A stretch of 64,000 nt of DNA from Pseudactinotalea suaedae (GCF_009733815.1 NZ_WNXY01000004.1:310001-374000), one strand, 5' to 3'; positions 1 to 9,337 are shown, counted from the stretch's first letter. The notes: generated from the sequence alone by a model not told the origin. Translations and numbers: made by a program.

Positions 1-1
1 C

Positions 2-988
2 GCGATCACCGTCGTCGGGCTCGTGCTGGTCGTCTTCCTCGTCGTGCGGATCCTCCCCGGCGACGCCGCGGCCGCGCGCCTCGGCCCCGAGGCCACGCAG
101 GACGACATCGACGCGCTCCGCACCCGGATGGGGCTCGACCAGCCGATCTGGGTGCAGCTCGGCGACTACCTGGCCGGGCTCGTGCGCGGCGACATGGGCA
201 CCGCGATCTCCACCGGCCGCCCGGTGGCCGACGAGCTGCTCTCCCGGCTCCCGGCGACCATCGAGCTGGCTGCCGGCGGTCTGTTGATCGCGCTGCTGCT
301 CGGCTTCCCGCTCGGGATGCTCGCCGCCTCTCGTCGCGGCCGCACCTCCGACGCCGCGGCGCGGCTGTTCGCGGTGCTCGGCTCCAGCATGGCGCCGCTC
401 TGGCTCGGGCTGCTGCTGATCTACGGCCTCTACTCGCTGGCCGGGCTGTTCCCGGGCCCGGTCGGGCGGCTGCCGATCGGTACCCCGCCGCCGACATCGA
501 TCACCGGGTTGTTCGTGCTCGACGGCCTGCTCACCGGGAACCTCGACGTCGTCTGGCAGAGCATGCGCGCCCTCGCGCTGCCCGCGCTCACGCTCGGCCT
601 CGGTGCCTCCGCCGCAGTGCTCAAGATGGTCCGGTCGGCGATGATCGCCACCGAGGACGCCGGGTTCACCCGCACCGCCCGCGCCTACGGCGTGCCGGCC
701 TCGCAGGTGCTCTGGCGCGACCGGCTCCGCAACGCGATGCTCCAGGTGCTGACGGCGATCGGCCTGGTCATCGGCTTCCTGCTCGGCGGCAACGTCATCG
801 TCGAGCGGCTCTTCAGCTGGCCCGGCATGGGTCGGATCGCCTACGACGCGCTCGGCTCCAACGACCTCGAGCTGCTGCAGGGCTACGCGCTCATCGTCGG
901 TGTCATCTACATCGCCCTGAACTTCGTCGTCGACCTCGTCTACGGCGTCATCGACCCACGGATCCGACTCGGAGGGCGGGCAGCATGA
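2..988 (+). CDS. DppB-type peptide ABC importer permease, 5' end missing
   Basis: Inner-membrane permease of a dipeptide/oligopeptide/nickel-type ABC importer. The frame is open to the left edge of the window, so the real start lies outside; at least 328 residues are present. After an N-terminal hydrophobic helix comes the family's RILPGD segment, then about five more hydrophobic stretches. The cytoplasmic ATPase-contact loop (RTARAYGVPASQV) and the typical C-terminal VIDPRIRLGG are visible. The stop overlaps the next permease start by 4 nt (ATGA), so the pair is translationally coupled. The substrate-binding protein is not in the window and may lie just upstream. Substrate is not predictable; the enzyme genes downstream suggest a small modified peptide or amide. 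Confidence 0.93.
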   Translation, partial: AITVVGLVLVVFLVVRILPGDAAAARLGPEATQDDIDALRTRMGLDQPIWVQLGDYLAGLVRGDMGTAISTGRPVADELLSRLPATIELAAGGLLIALLLGFPLGMLAASRRGRTSDAAARLFAVLGSSMAPLWLGLLLIYGLYSLAGLFPGPVGRLPIGTPPPTSITGLFVLDGLLTGNLDVVWQSMRALALPALTLGLGASAAVLKMVRSAMIATEDAGFTRTARAYGVPASQVLWRDRLRNAMLQVLTAIGLVIGFLLGGNVIVERLFSWPGMGRIAYDALGSNDLELLQGYALIVGVIYIALNFVVDLVYGVIDPRIRLGGRAA

Positions 989-1827
989 CCGCGCTCACCA
1001 CACCTGCCGCACCGGACACGCTCCGGACCACCGCCCGCCGTCGGCGCCCCTTCCTCGTCCTCGGGGTGGTCGTCATCGGTGCGCTGCTGATCGTCGGGAT
1101 CATCGGCCCGTTCGTGGTCGCGGACCCGGCGGCGCGCATCGCGGCGCCGTTCCTGCCGCCCTCGGCGGAGCACTGGTTCGGGACCGACAGCTACGGCCGC
1201 GACATCCTCGCCCGCTGCATCCACGCGATCCGCCTCGACCTCGCGCTCGGCGTCAGCGTCGCGCTGCTCGCCATGGTGATCGGCTCCGCCGTCGGCGTCG
1301 TCTCGGGCTACCTGGGCGGCAAGGTCGACGACGTCGTGATGCGGCTGGTCGACATCCTCATGGCCTTCCCCGGCTTCATCCTCGCGATGATCCTGCTGGT
1401 CTCGGTGGGTGACTCGATCCCCAACCTCGCGATCGCGCTCGCGATCGCCCAGATCGCGCCGTTCGTGCGGCTGGTGCGGGCCAAGTCGCTCAGCGAGCGC
1501 GAGCTCGACTACGTCGCCGCGGCCCGGGTCTCCGGCGCCGGCTGGCTGCGCACCGCGTTCGCGCACGTGCTGCCCAACTCGATCCGCCCCGCCGCCGTGC
1601 AGCTGACGCTCGTGTGCGGCTACTCGATCCTCAACGTCGCCGGCCTCGCCTACCTGGGCGTCGGCATCCACCCGCCCACCGCCGAGTGGGGCGTCATGGT
1701 GGCCGAGGGCGCCTCGAACATGCTGACCGGTCAGTGGTGGACGGCGTTCTTCCCCGGTCTGCTGATCGCGATCACGGTGGCGGCGTTGCACTTCATCGGT
1801 GACGACCTGGCGGGAGACGGCGCATGA
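985..1827 (+). CDS. DppC-type peptide ABC importer permease
   Basis: Second inner-membrane permease (280 aa) of the same importer, partner of the DppB-like protein. It shows an N-terminal helix (about residues 25-45), the diagnostic WFGTDSYGRDILAR segment of DppC proteins, and the ATPase-contact loop AAARVSGAGWLRTAF near residues 180-195. The C-terminal FIGDDL corresponds to the usual LGDGLRD ending. It overlaps both neighbours by 4 nt (ATGA at 985 and at 1824), consistent with one polycistronic message. Family assignment is strong; substrate unknown. Confidence 0.94.
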   Translation: MTALTTPAAPDTLRTTARRRRPFLVLGVVVIGALLIVGIIGPFVVADPAARIAAPFLPPSAEHWFGTDSYGRDILARCIHAIRLDLALGVSVALLAMVIGSAVGVVSGYLGGKVDDVVMRLVDILMAFPGFILAMILLVSVGDSIPNLAIALAIAQIAPFVRLVRAKSLSERELDYVAAARVSGAGWLRTAFAHVLPNSIRPAAVQLTLVCGYSILNVAGLAYLGVGIHPPTAEWGVMVAEGASNMLTGQWWTAFFPGLLIAITVAALHFIGDDLAGDGA

Positions 1828-2651
1828 GCGCGACGCGACCGGCGGCCGAGACCACCCGGCGCGACGTCCCGCTGCTCGCGATCGAGGGTCTCGGCGTGGT
1901 CGCCGAGGCCACCGGGGCACCGATCCTCACCGACGTGTCGCTGGAGGTCGCCCCCGGTGAGATCGTCGGACTCGTCGGGGAGTCCGGCTCGGGCAAGTCG
2001 ATGACCTCGTTCGCGACGATGGGCATCCTCCCGCGTGGCGTGCGGCAGACCGCGGGCCGTTTCACGGTCGACGGCGAGGACGTCACCGACGTGCGCGACC
2101 GCTCCGTGAGCAGCCGGTTCGCGATGATCTTCCAGAACCCGCGCGACTCGCTGAACCCGCTGATGCGGGTCGGTGACCAGATCGCCCGGATCGCCGCCCT
2201 GCACCAGGGGATGTCGCGGGCGCAGGCCCGCGCCGAGGCGGTCAGCATGCTCGAACGGGTCCACATCCCCGACGGCGAGCGGGCCGCGCGCGCCTACCCG
2301 CACCAGCTCTCGGGCGGCATGTGCCAGCGGGTGATGATCGCGATGGCGCTCGCGTGCCGACCACGGCTGCTGATCGCCGACGAGCCGACCACCGCGCTCG
2401 ACGTCACGGTGCAGGCCCGCATCCTCGACCTCGTCGTGGAGCTGACCGAGGAGACCGGGTGCGGCGTGCTGCTGGTCACGCACGACCTCGGCGTCGTCGC
2501 CGAGACCTGCGACCGCCTCAACGTGCTCTACCGCGGCGACCTCGTCGAGAGCGGCCCCGTGGACCGGGTCCTCGCCGCACCGCGGCACGAGTACACGCGC
2601 TACCTGCTCGAGTCCGCGAACGAGCTGGAGGACACCGATGGCGCTGCTTGA
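1824..2651 (+). CDS. DppD-type ABC importer ATPase
   Basis: ATP-binding subunit (275 aa) energising the two permeases on the cytoplasmic side. Walker A is GESGSGKS (about residues 53-60), the Q-loop lies in [13 protein letters not shown], the ABC signature is LSGGMCQRV, Walker B is [12 protein letters not shown] and the H-loop is VTHDLGVV. The C-terminal region ([19 protein letters not shown]) is the start of the oligopeptide-transporter C-terminal extension but is short. It overlaps the next ATPase gene by 14 nt. The two-ATPase architecture is standard for Dpp/Opp importers. Confidence 0.95.
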   Translation: MSATRPAAETTRRDVPLLAIEGLGVVAEATGAPILTDVSLEVAPGEIVGLVGESGSGKSMTSFATMGILPRGVRQTAGRFTVDGEDVTDVRDRSVSSRFAMIFQNPRDSLNPLMRVGDQIARIAALHQGMSRAQARAEAVSMLERVHIPDGERAARAYPHQLSGGMCQRVMIAMALACRPRLLIADEPTTALDVTVQARILDLVVELTEETGCGVLLVTHDLGVVAETCDRLNVLYRGDLVESGPVDRVLAAPRHEYTRYLLESANELEDTDGAA

Positions 2652-3525
2652 GGTCACCGGCCTGCACCGGGTGTTCAAGAGCCGGGGGCACGAGGTGCGC
2701 GCGCTCGACGGCGTCGACGTCACCGTGGCGAAGGGCCGCACCCTCGCCGTCGTCGGTGAGTCCGGCTCCGGCAAGTCCACCCTCGGCTCGATCGTGGCGG
2801 GGCTGCAGCCGCCGTCCGCGGGTGAGCTGCGCTTCGACGGCACCCCGCTGGACGTCAGACGGCTCCGCGGCCCCGAGCGGCGCCGGATCCAGATGGTGTT
2901 CCAGAGCCCGCTGCAGTCGCTCAACGCCCGATACCGGGTCGAGAGCACGCTGACCGAGCCGCTGCGGCTGCTCGCCGGGCTCGACCGGCGGCAGGCCTCG
3001 GCGCGCGTCGACGAGCTGCTCGCCGCCGTGCACCTGCCGGCCGAGCTGCGCCACCGGCGTCCGGGCGAGCTCTCGGGAGGCCAGCAGCAGCGGGTCGCCA
3101 TCGCGCGTGCGCTGGCGGCCGACCCCGACCTGATCGTGCTCGACGAGCCCACCAGCGGCCTGGACCAGTCGATCCGCGGCCGCATCGTCACCCTGCTCCG
3201 CGAGCTGCAGGCCGAGCGAGGGCTCAGCTACATCTTCATCACCCACGACATCGCCGTCGCCCGGGCCTGCGCCCACGAGGTCGTCGTCATGCAGCGCGGC
3301 CAGATCGTGGAGCGCGGCGGGCTCGAGGTGCTGGACGCGCCGCAGCACCCCTACACGCGGACGCTGCTCGCGGCCGTGCCCGGCATGGACCCCGCAGCAG
3401 GACGGCGCCGCCGCGCGAGCGCCGCCCCCGACCCGAGCGCAGCGCTCGACCCCGAACCAGCACCCCTGGAGCAGGACCTCGAACCCGAGGCCTCCAGCCA
3501 CAACCCCCACACGGAAGAGAGCTGA
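2638..3525 (+). CDS. DppF-type ABC importer ATPase
   Basis: Second ATP-binding subunit (295 aa). Walker A is GESGSGKS, the Q-loop segment is MVFQSPLQSLNARY, the signature is [16 protein letters not shown], Walker B is LIVLDEPTSGLD and the H-loop is ITHDIAVA. The last 45 residues are Ala/Pro/Glu-rich and look disordered, in place of the usual Cys-bearing C-terminal motif of DppF. The start ATG at 2638 lies inside the end of the upstream ATPase gene. The stop is only 2 nt before the next gene, so the enzymes that follow are very probably in the same operon as the transporter. Confidence 0.94.
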   Translation: MALLEVTGLHRVFKSRGHEVRALDGVDVTVAKGRTLAVVGESGSGKSTLGSIVAGLQPPSAGELRFDGTPLDVRRLRGPERRRIQMVFQSPLQSLNARYRVESTLTEPLRLLAGLDRRQASARVDELLAAVHLPAELRHRRPGELSGGQQQRVAIARALAADPDLIVLDEPTSGLDQSIRGRIVTLLRELQAERGLSYIFITHDIAVARACAHEVVVMQRGQIVERGGLEVLDAPQHPYTRTLLAAVPGMDPAAGRRRRASAAPDPSAALDPEPAPLEQDLEPEASSHNPHTEES

Positions 3526-3527
3526 CC

Positions 3528-4604
3528 ATGCGCTTCGGACTTGGCGTCCCCACCGGCACCGAGGGACTGATGTATCCGGTGCCGTACGCGGACCCGGAGC
3601 AGGCGGTCCGGCTCGCCGTGGAGGCCGAACGTCTCGGCTTCGACAGCGTCTGGGGCAACGATCACGTCACCACCCAGAAGTACGTGCGCGCCGAGTTCGA
3701 GCAGCCGCCGCGCTACTACGACCCCTACCTCTACCTGTCCTACGTGGCCGGCCAGACCACCACGCTGGAGCTCGGCACCGCGATCACGGTGTTCGCGTTC
3801 CGCAACCCGGTGGTGCTGGCCAAGCAGGCCGCGACGCTCGACCAGCTCTCGGGCGGCCGGTTCAAGCTCGGCGTCGGCATCGGCGCCTACCGCGAGGAGG
3901 CCGAGGCGATGTGGCCCGGCGTCCGGATCCACCGCGGCCGCCAGGCCGAGGAGTACACGCAGGCGCTGCAGCTGCTGTTCACCGAGCGCCGCGCCAGCTT
4001 CGCCGGCGAGTTCGTCAGCTTCACCGACGTCGAATCCTTCCCCAAGCCCCGGCAGACACCGCTGCCGATCCTGTCGGGGGGCAACTCCCCCGGCGCTCGC
4101 GAGCGCGCCGCCAGGTACGGGCACGGCTGGCTGCCCGCGGTGCTGACGCCGCAGGAAGTCGCCGCGGGGGTCGCAGCGATCCGTGAGCTGGCCCAGCAGC
4201 ACGGCCGGGTGCTCCCGGCCGACTTCGACGTCGCGCCGCAGCTGTCGATCTCGATCGGCCGGGACACGGCCGACGCGGTCGCGAGCTTCGAGACCTCACA
4301 GCTGTACCAGCACATGCGCTCGCTCTCGGCGAGCACCCTCAAGGACCAGGACACCGCCGACTTCGCGAGCCGCAACCTCATCGGCAACGCCGAGCAGATG
4401 CTCGACCAGATCCGCGCGTACGCGGCCGCGGGCGTCACCACGCTGTCGGCGCTGCTGTTCGCCAAGAACACCGTGGAGGAGACGATCGAGGCGATGCAGT
4501 GGTTCTCGGAGAACGTGATCGCGGCGTACCGCGCCGAGACCGGCACGCCCTGGCCGGCCGGATCGGCCACCGGGCAGGCCACGGCAGCAGGGAGCCTGGC
4601 ATGA
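3528..4604 (+). CDS. LLM-class (luciferase-like) flavin/F420-dependent oxidoreductase
   Basis: A 358-aa luciferase-like monooxygenase-fold protein, the family using reduced FMN or coenzyme F420. The N-terminal MRFGLGVPTG strand, the GNDHV motif near residue 45, the LGTAITVFAFRNPVVLAKQ strand-helix and the KLGVGIGAYREE loop are all characteristic. It begins 2 nt after the transporter ATPase; the start has a Shine-Dalgarno-like GGAAGAGAG. Its stop overlaps the next gene by 4 nt (ATGA at 4601). In this context it probably oxidises or oxygenates the imported compound. A second LLM protein closes the same gene run. Family is sure, reaction is unknown. Confidence 0.9.
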   Translation: MRFGLGVPTGTEGLMYPVPYADPEQAVRLAVEAERLGFDSVWGNDHVTTQKYVRAEFEQPPRYYDPYLYLSYVAGQTTTLELGTAITVFAFRNPVVLAKQAATLDQLSGGRFKLGVGIGAYREEAEAMWPGVRIHRGRQAEEYTQALQLLFTERRASFAGEFVSFTDVESFPKPRQTPLPILSGGNSPGARERAARYGHGWLPAVLTPQEVAAGVAAIRELAQQHGRVLPADFDVAPQLSISIGRDTADAVASFETSQLYQHMRSLSASTLKDQDTADFASRNLIGNAEQMLDQIRAYAAAGVTTLSALLFAKNTVEETIEAMQWFSENVIAAYRAETGTPWPAGSATGQATAAGSLA

Positions 4605-5791
4605 GCAGCCGACGGATCGACCCCGCACTCGTCGAGGCCCGCCGCACGCGGCTGCGGTCCGCGCTCGAGGACGCCCCGTTCGACGCCGCGCTGGCGCTGA
4701 GCGGCGCGAACGTGGACTACGCCACCGGCTACCGCAGCGTCTCGGCGACCGTGCACGGCGTCTCGCCGCTCGCCGCGGTCCTCACCGACACCGAGCTCGC
4801 CGTGGCCGGCCCGGTCGCCGACAGCGCCCCGGGGTTCGACGCCGGGCTGGCCGAGGCGGACTACTCCGCGTACGGCCGGTTCTTCTTCGAGTCCGCAGGC
4901 GGCGCCGCGACGGCGACCGGCCTGGTGGAGCAGCACGCCGACTACGCCGCGGCGATCGAGGCCGCGGTGCGGCACGCCGGCGCGGGCGGCCGCCGCGTCG
5001 GCATCGACGCGAGCGCGTGCCCGGTGCCGCTGCGTGAGCAGCTGGCCGAGCGGCTCGCCGACACGGCGCTGATGGACGCCAGCGACTGGTTCGCCTCCGT
5101 GCGGTCGGTCAAGCTCGACGGCGAGGTGGCGTTGCTGGAGCGCGCCGCCCGCATCGTCGAGCACGCGATGCTGACGGCGATCGAGCGGGCCGAGGTGGGT
5201 GCGACCGAGGCGGAGCTGGCCCGGATCGTCGCGGGTGAGCTGGTCGCGGCCGACATGGAGCCACGCTTCGTCGTCGCGACCTCGGGGCCGCGGTCCGCGC
5301 TCGCGGACGCCTACGCGACCGACCGGGCGCTGGCGCCGGGCGATCTGCTGCGCTTCGACGTCGGAGGCATGTACCAGGGTTACTGGGCCGACCTCGGACG
5401 CACCGCGGTGGTCGGGGAGCCGAGCGAGAAGCAGTCGCGCTTCTACCGGGCCATCCTCGACGGCGAGGAGGCCCAGCTCGCGCTGGCACGGCCGGGGGTC
5501 CCGGCCGAGCAGGTCTTCGCCCGCGCCGTCGAGGTCGTCGAGCAGACCGGCCCGAGGCCCTACCGCCGGCAGCACTGCGGGCACGGGATCGGCCTGGAGG
5601 TCTACGAGGCGCCGATCATCCGCCCGGACACGGCGACGCCGCTGGCCGCCGGGCAGGTGTTCTGCTTCGAGACCCCGTACTACGAGATCGGCTGGGGCGG
5701 CATGATGGTCGAGGACGCCCTCGTGGTGACCGAGGACGGCGTCCGGCTGCTCAGCGACCGCGGCCGTGAGCTGCAGGTGATCGGAGCATGA
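4601..5791 (+). CDS. M24-family metallopeptidase (Xaa-Pro aminopeptidase/creatinase-like)
   Basis: A 396-aa protein with the two-domain creatinase/prolidase layout: an N-terminal creatinase-like domain (about 1-130) and a C-terminal pita-bread domain. All five metal ligands of the M24 peptidases are visible: Asp in LLRFDVGG, Asp in YWADLGRTA, His in CGHGIGLEVYEAP, Glu in FCFETPYYEIG and Glu in MMVEDALVV. It should therefore be a binuclear-metal hydrolase and not a metal-free creatinase. I placed the start at the ATG overlapping the LLM gene stop; upstream codons in this frame are unconvincing. Probable role is cleaving an N-terminal Xaa-Pro or related amide bond in the imported substrate (inference). 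Confidence 0.9.
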   Translation: MSSRRIDPALVEARRTRLRSALEDAPFDAALALSGANVDYATGYRSVSATVHGVSPLAAVLTDTELAVAGPVADSAPGFDAGLAEADYSAYGRFFFESAGGAATATGLVEQHADYAAAIEAAVRHAGAGGRRVGIDASACPVPLREQLAERLADTALMDASDWFASVRSVKLDGEVALLERAARIVEHAMLTAIERAEVGATEAELARIVAGELVAADMEPRFVVATSGPRSALADAYATDRALAPGDLLRFDVGGMYQGYWADLGRTAVVGEPSEKQSRFYRAILDGEEAQLALARPGVPAEQVFARAVEVVEQTGPRPYRRQHCGHGIGLEVYEAPIIRPDTATPLAAGQVFCFETPYYEIGWGGMMVEDALVVTEDGVRLLSDRGRELQVIGA

Positions 5792-7050
5792 GCGTGCCGA
5801 CGACCTCCGACGACGCCGCCCGCGCCTATCGGGGCTACCTGACGCACCCGATCACCGGTGCCCGGGTCGCGGAGGCCGAGGCCTACCTGCCGACCGCGGT
5901 CGAGGACGGCCACGTGTACGCCGTCCCGCACTACGACCTCGAGAAGCTGCGCGGCCTGGAGACCACCGACGACCCCGGGTTGTTCCGGTACCGACCGCTG
6001 CTGCCGATCGACGGCGGCCCCGTGGTCAGCCTGGGTGAGGGCGGCACCCCGCTCGTCCCGCTCCCCCGGTTGGGTGCCGAGCTCGGCCTCCCGGGGCTCA
6101 CGCTCAAGGACGAGTCGCGCAACCCGACCTGGTCCTACAAGGACCGGCTGGCCGCCGTCGCCGTCACGAAGGCGGTGCAGCAGGGACGTGAGGTCGTCGT
6201 GGTCTCCAGCACCGGCAACCACGGCGCCGCCGTTGCCGCCTACGCCGCTCGGGCGGGGATCCGGTGCGTGGTGCTGACGCTCGCGTCAGCGCCGCTGGCG
6301 ATGACCACGCTGATGCAGAGCTACGGCGCGGTCACGGTCGCCGTCGAGAAGCCGACCGACCGCTGGCTGGTGATGCGGCAGGTCGTCGAGGAGCGCGGCT
6401 GGGTGCCGATGTCCGGGTTCGTCGGGCCGCCGTCGGGGTCCAACCCGTTCGGTGTCGAGGGGTACAAGACGATCGCCTACGAGCTGCACGCCGAGCTGGG
6501 CGGCGTGCCGGACGCGATCGTGGCGCCGGTCGCGTACGGCGACGCGCTGGCGGGACTGGCCCGCGGTTTCCAGGAGCTCATCGCGCTCGGCATGAGCACG
6601 CAGGTGCCTCGGCTGATCGCGGCCGAGCCGTTCGGGCCCTACGAGGACGCGCTGCAGCACGGCTGGCGCGCTCAGGCCGCGCAGCCGGCGGGCTCGACCG
6701 TCGCGTTCTCGATCGGCACCCCGATGGCGACGTGGCAGGGCTGGGACGCGCTGTCGCGCACCCACGGCGCCGCCGCGTCGGCGGACGACGAGCAGACGAT
6801 GGCGGCGCAGCGCCGTCTCGCCGGCCTCGAGGGCATCTTCCTCGAACCCTCCTCCACGGTGGCGGTCGCGGTGCTCCCCGAGCTCGTGAGCCGCGGCGTC
6901 CTCGGCGGAGAGGACCGGGTCGTGGTGCTCGGCACCTCGTCCGGGCTCAAGGACGTGCCGACGGCGGCCGCAGGGCTGCCGGCGACCCCGGTCATCGAAC
7001 CGACCGTGGCCGCGCTCGACGCGGCGATCGCGGCAGCGGACGCAGGCTGA
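5788..7050 (+). CDS. Threonine-synthase-like PLP enzyme (fold type II)
   Basis: A 420-aa pyridoxal-phosphate enzyme of the threonine synthase/dehydratase group. The cofactor lysine is in TWSYKDRLA (about residue 115), and the phosphate-binding and substrate segment is SSTGNHGAAVAAYAARAG. The early LGEGGTPLVPL motif is typical of threonine synthases. It overlaps the M24 gene by 4 nt. True biosynthetic threonine synthases sit with hom/thrB. Here the gene lies inside a transporter/LLM/peptidase run, so a beta-elimination or replacement step in catabolism is more likely than threonine biosynthesis. That last point is inference from context. Confidence 0.85.
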   Translation: MSVPTTSDDAARAYRGYLTHPITGARVAEAEAYLPTAVEDGHVYAVPHYDLEKLRGLETTDDPGLFRYRPLLPIDGGPVVSLGEGGTPLVPLPRLGAELGLPGLTLKDESRNPTWSYKDRLAAVAVTKAVQQGREVVVVSSTGNHGAAVAAYAARAGIRCVVLTLASAPLAMTTLMQSYGAVTVAVEKPTDRWLVMRQVVEERGWVPMSGFVGPPSGSNPFGVEGYKTIAYELHAELGGVPDAIVAPVAYGDALAGLARGFQELIALGMSTQVPRLIAAEPFGPYEDALQHGWRAQAAQPAGSTVAFSIGTPMATWQGWDALSRTHGAAASADDEQTMAAQRRLAGLEGIFLEPSSTVAVAVLPELVSRGVLGGEDRVVVLGTSSGLKDVPTAAAGLPATPVIEPTVAALDAAIAAADAG

Positions 7051-7075
7051 GCGTGCGCACCGGGAGGCTGTCGGC

Positions 7076-8035
7076 ATGAGGATCGGGATCGCACCCTCGG
7101 GTCTGCGGTCGGCCGCGGGCGCGGTGCGGATCGCGCGCCAGGCCGAGGACGCCGGCCTCGACGAGGTCTGGGTGAGCGAGGACTACACCGAACGGGGCGC
7201 GTTCGCCGTCACCGGTGCGATGGCCGCGGTCACCCAGCGGGTCCGGATCGGGATCGGCGTGGTCAACCCGTGGACCCGGCACGTGGTGCTCACCGCGATG
7301 GAGGCGCAGGCGCTGGACGAGATCGCCGACGGCCGCAGCGTGCTGGGGCTCGGTGCCAGCAACGCCGGCTGGATGTCCGGGCGGCTCGGCATCGACTTCG
7401 AGCGCCCGATCTCGGTGCTCTCCGACTACACCGCAGCACTGCGGCGGCTGCTCGCGGGCGAGCGCGTGACCGATCTGGTCCGCGGTCAGCGGCTCGACAC
7501 CGCGCTCGACGCCCGGCCGCCGCGCACCATCCCGCTCGTCTGGGGCGTCAAGGGGCCGCGCGCGCTGCAGCTCGGCGCGCAGGAGGCCGACGGGCTGTTC
7601 CTGTCCGTGCTGTCCTCACCCGAGTACGTGCGGTGGGTGGCCACCGAGCACGGCGCCCCGGAGCTGACCGCGTACGCCACCTTCTCGGTCGGTCCCGACC
7701 GCGCGAGCGCCGTCGACCGGCTCCGCGTGCACACCGCCAAGTACCTCGGGCTGCACGGGGCGTCCGCGATCACCGAGCACGCGGGCATCGACCAGGAGCT
7801 GGCGGCGACCATCCGGCGCCGGTTCCTCGACGGCGAGCCCTCGGCGCAGCTGGTCTCCGACGCGATGATCCGCGCGCTCACGGTGGCGGGCACGCTCGAG
7901 GACGCAGCCGCCCGCATGCTCGCCTACCGCGACGCAGGGCTGGCGTCGCTGGTGGTCATCGACGACGGCGGCACGGATCCTGAGCACCTCGTCGACGGCG
8001 TCATGGCTGCTGCGCGGCTGGCGGGACTGCGCTGA
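7076..8035 (+). CDS. LLM-class F420-dependent oxidoreductase (second paralogue)
   Basis: A 319-aa luciferase-like oxidoreductase, more compact than the first one in this operon. Visible: the MRIGIAPSG start strand, DEVWVSEDYTERGAF near residue 30, the VRIGIGVVNPWTRH strand, and LGLGASNAGW. These fit the 5,10-methylene-H4MPT-reductase-like branch, which favours F420. An SD sequence (GGGAGG) lies 9-10 nt before the ATG, and the gap to the PLP gene is 25 nt. Its 3' end overlaps the convergent regulator by 35 nt. Two LLM proteins in one operon suggest two redox steps or a two-component reaction. Confidence 0.88.
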   Translation: MRIGIAPSGLRSAAGAVRIARQAEDAGLDEVWVSEDYTERGAFAVTGAMAAVTQRVRIGIGVVNPWTRHVVLTAMEAQALDEIADGRSVLGLGASNAGWMSGRLGIDFERPISVLSDYTAALRRLLAGERVTDLVRGQRLDTALDARPPRTIPLVWGVKGPRALQLGAQEADGLFLSVLSSPEYVRWVATEHGAPELTAYATFSVGPDRASAVDRLRVHTAKYLGLHGASAITEHAGIDQELAATIRRRFLDGEPSAQLVSDAMIRALTVAGTLEDAAARMLAYRDAGLASLVVIDDGGTDPEHLVDGVMAAARLAGLR

Positions 8036-9281
8036 TCTGCTCGGCGGCCTCGAGTGCGACCACGAGCCGGCTGAGATCGCGCGGTCGGTGAAGATCGAGC
8101 CCGCTGAGCTCCTCGATCCGGTGCAGCCGGTAGGACACCGTGTTCTTGTGGACGCCGAGCACGGCGGCCGTCGCGCGTAACGAGAGCCGCTGGTCGAGGT
8201 GGGTCCGCAGCGTGGTGAGCAGCTCACCGCTGAGCTCGCCGAGGTAGCGGTCCACGAGCTGGCGCGCGATCGCCGGCTCGCGGCGCACCATGATCTCCAG
8301 CAGCGTGTCGGCGTACAGGTGCAGCCCACCCGGAGCGCCCACGACCGCCGCGGCTGCCAGCGCCTGCCGGCAGGAGGTGCCGAGGGTGGCGAGCCCCGTG
8401 CAGCGGTCACCGATGCCGGTGGTGACCGGCGTCTCCGAGATCGGGGCGACCGCGCGCGCCAGGTCCAGCAGCAGCGCCTCCGGCTCCAGGTCCCACGGCA
8501 TCGCCACCAGCACGACCGGCTGCCCCACCTCCTCGACCACGCCCGAGAGCACCGCGCTGCCGAGCGATCGAGCGAGCTCGGTGACGACGCGGTGCCGGAT
8601 CTGGTCCGCCGTCACGCGATCGACAGGGGTGCCGTCCGGGCGTGGCCACAGCCGGACGGCGGCGGTGACGAACTGGGTCTTGTCCGGGTCGGCGACGCCG
8701 ATGGCGACCGCCAGCTCGGAGAGCTCGGAGGTGTCGATCGGCACCCCGGCCGCGAGCCGCCGGAACAACCGCGGCTCGCTGAGCCGGCGGTCGGCCTCGA
8801 TCTGGATCTGCAGGTGGGTGTAGGCGTCGAGCATCGACCGTTCGATCGCGTCGAGGTCGCGCAGCAGCGCGGCCCGGACCGCGCGGGCGGTGGCCGCGCG
8901 GACCTGCATCCGCGTGCACCAGCCCTGCAGCTCCTCCAGCAGCACCCGCTCCGCGGTCCGGAACGACTGGATCATCGCGATCGACGCGACGCCCTGCAGC
9001 GCGCGCCGCTCACCGGTCCGCGCCGAGCGCGCGAGCTCGGCGGGGCTCGGCTCGCGCCACTCCTGCAGGCAGGTCACCACGTTGAGGACGCTCTCGCCGA
9101 TGCGCGCGGTCAGCTCCTGCCGGTCGGGCAGGAACTGCGAGTAGCCGGGCACGGTCTGCCAGACGCGCTCGGTGATCGTGTGCAGCAGGTCGTCGAGCTC
9201 GCTGAGCATCGCGCGCGCGACGCGCGCGACCTCCTCGGCTCCGCCCGGGGGCAGCGCCCCGCTGCGGGTGAGGGACTCCAC
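8001..9281 (-). CDS. PucR-type helix-turn-helix transcriptional regulator
   Basis: A 426-aa regulator with the C-terminal PucR helix-turn-helix: RTHLDQRLSLRATAAVLGV followed by KNTVSYRLHRIEEL. A GGDEF-like middle domain of the CdaR/PucR type precedes it. I chose the GTG at 9281 over the upstream frame start because TACGGT lies exactly 6 nt before it, the spacing of a leaderless promoter. The residues before it are Arg-rich and look non-coding. It is convergent with the transporter/LLM operon and divergent from the homoprotocatechuate operon, so it could control either. Members of the family are usually activators of purine, allantoin or aromatic catabolism. Confidence 0.88.
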   Translation of the reverse strand: MESLTRSGALPPGGAEEVARVARAMLSELDDLLHTITERVWQTVPGYSQFLPDRQELTARIGESVLNVVTCLQEWREPSPAELARSARTGERRALQGVASIAMIQSFRTAERVLLEELQGWCTRMQVRAATARAVRAALLRDLDAIERSMLDAYTHLQIQIEADRRLSEPRLFRRLAAGVPIDTSELSELAVAIGVADPDKTQFVTAAVRLWPRPDGTPVDRVTADQIRHRVVTELARSLGSAVLSGVVEEVGQPVVLVAMPWDLEPEALLLDLARAVAPISETPVTTGIGDRCTGLATLGTSCRQALAAAAVVGAPGGLHLYADTLLEIMVRREPAIARQLVDRYLGELSGELLTTLRTHLDQRLSLRATAAVLGVHKNTVSYRLHRIEELSGLDLHRPRDLSRLVVALEAAEQISAVPPAAQQP

Positions 9282-9287
9282 CGGGTC

Positions 9288-9293
9288 ACCGTA
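9288..9293 (-). promoter_or_regulatory. Putative -10 box for leaderless pucR-like gene
   Basis: TACGGT on the minus strand, 6 nt before the GTG at 9281. It fits a sigma-70-type TANNNT box with transcription starting at the first base of the start codon. Confidence 0.5.
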
Positions 9294-9337
9294 CGGCTCG
9301 AGCGCTGCCTGGCGGTTGCGCCTCTCACGGCCGGCGC

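Noticed and set aside
5788-7050. Biosynthetic threonine synthase (thrC)
   Set aside because: The fold is right, but the gene is embedded in a transporter/LLM/M24 operon with no homoserine-pathway genes. I kept a general PLP-enzyme call.
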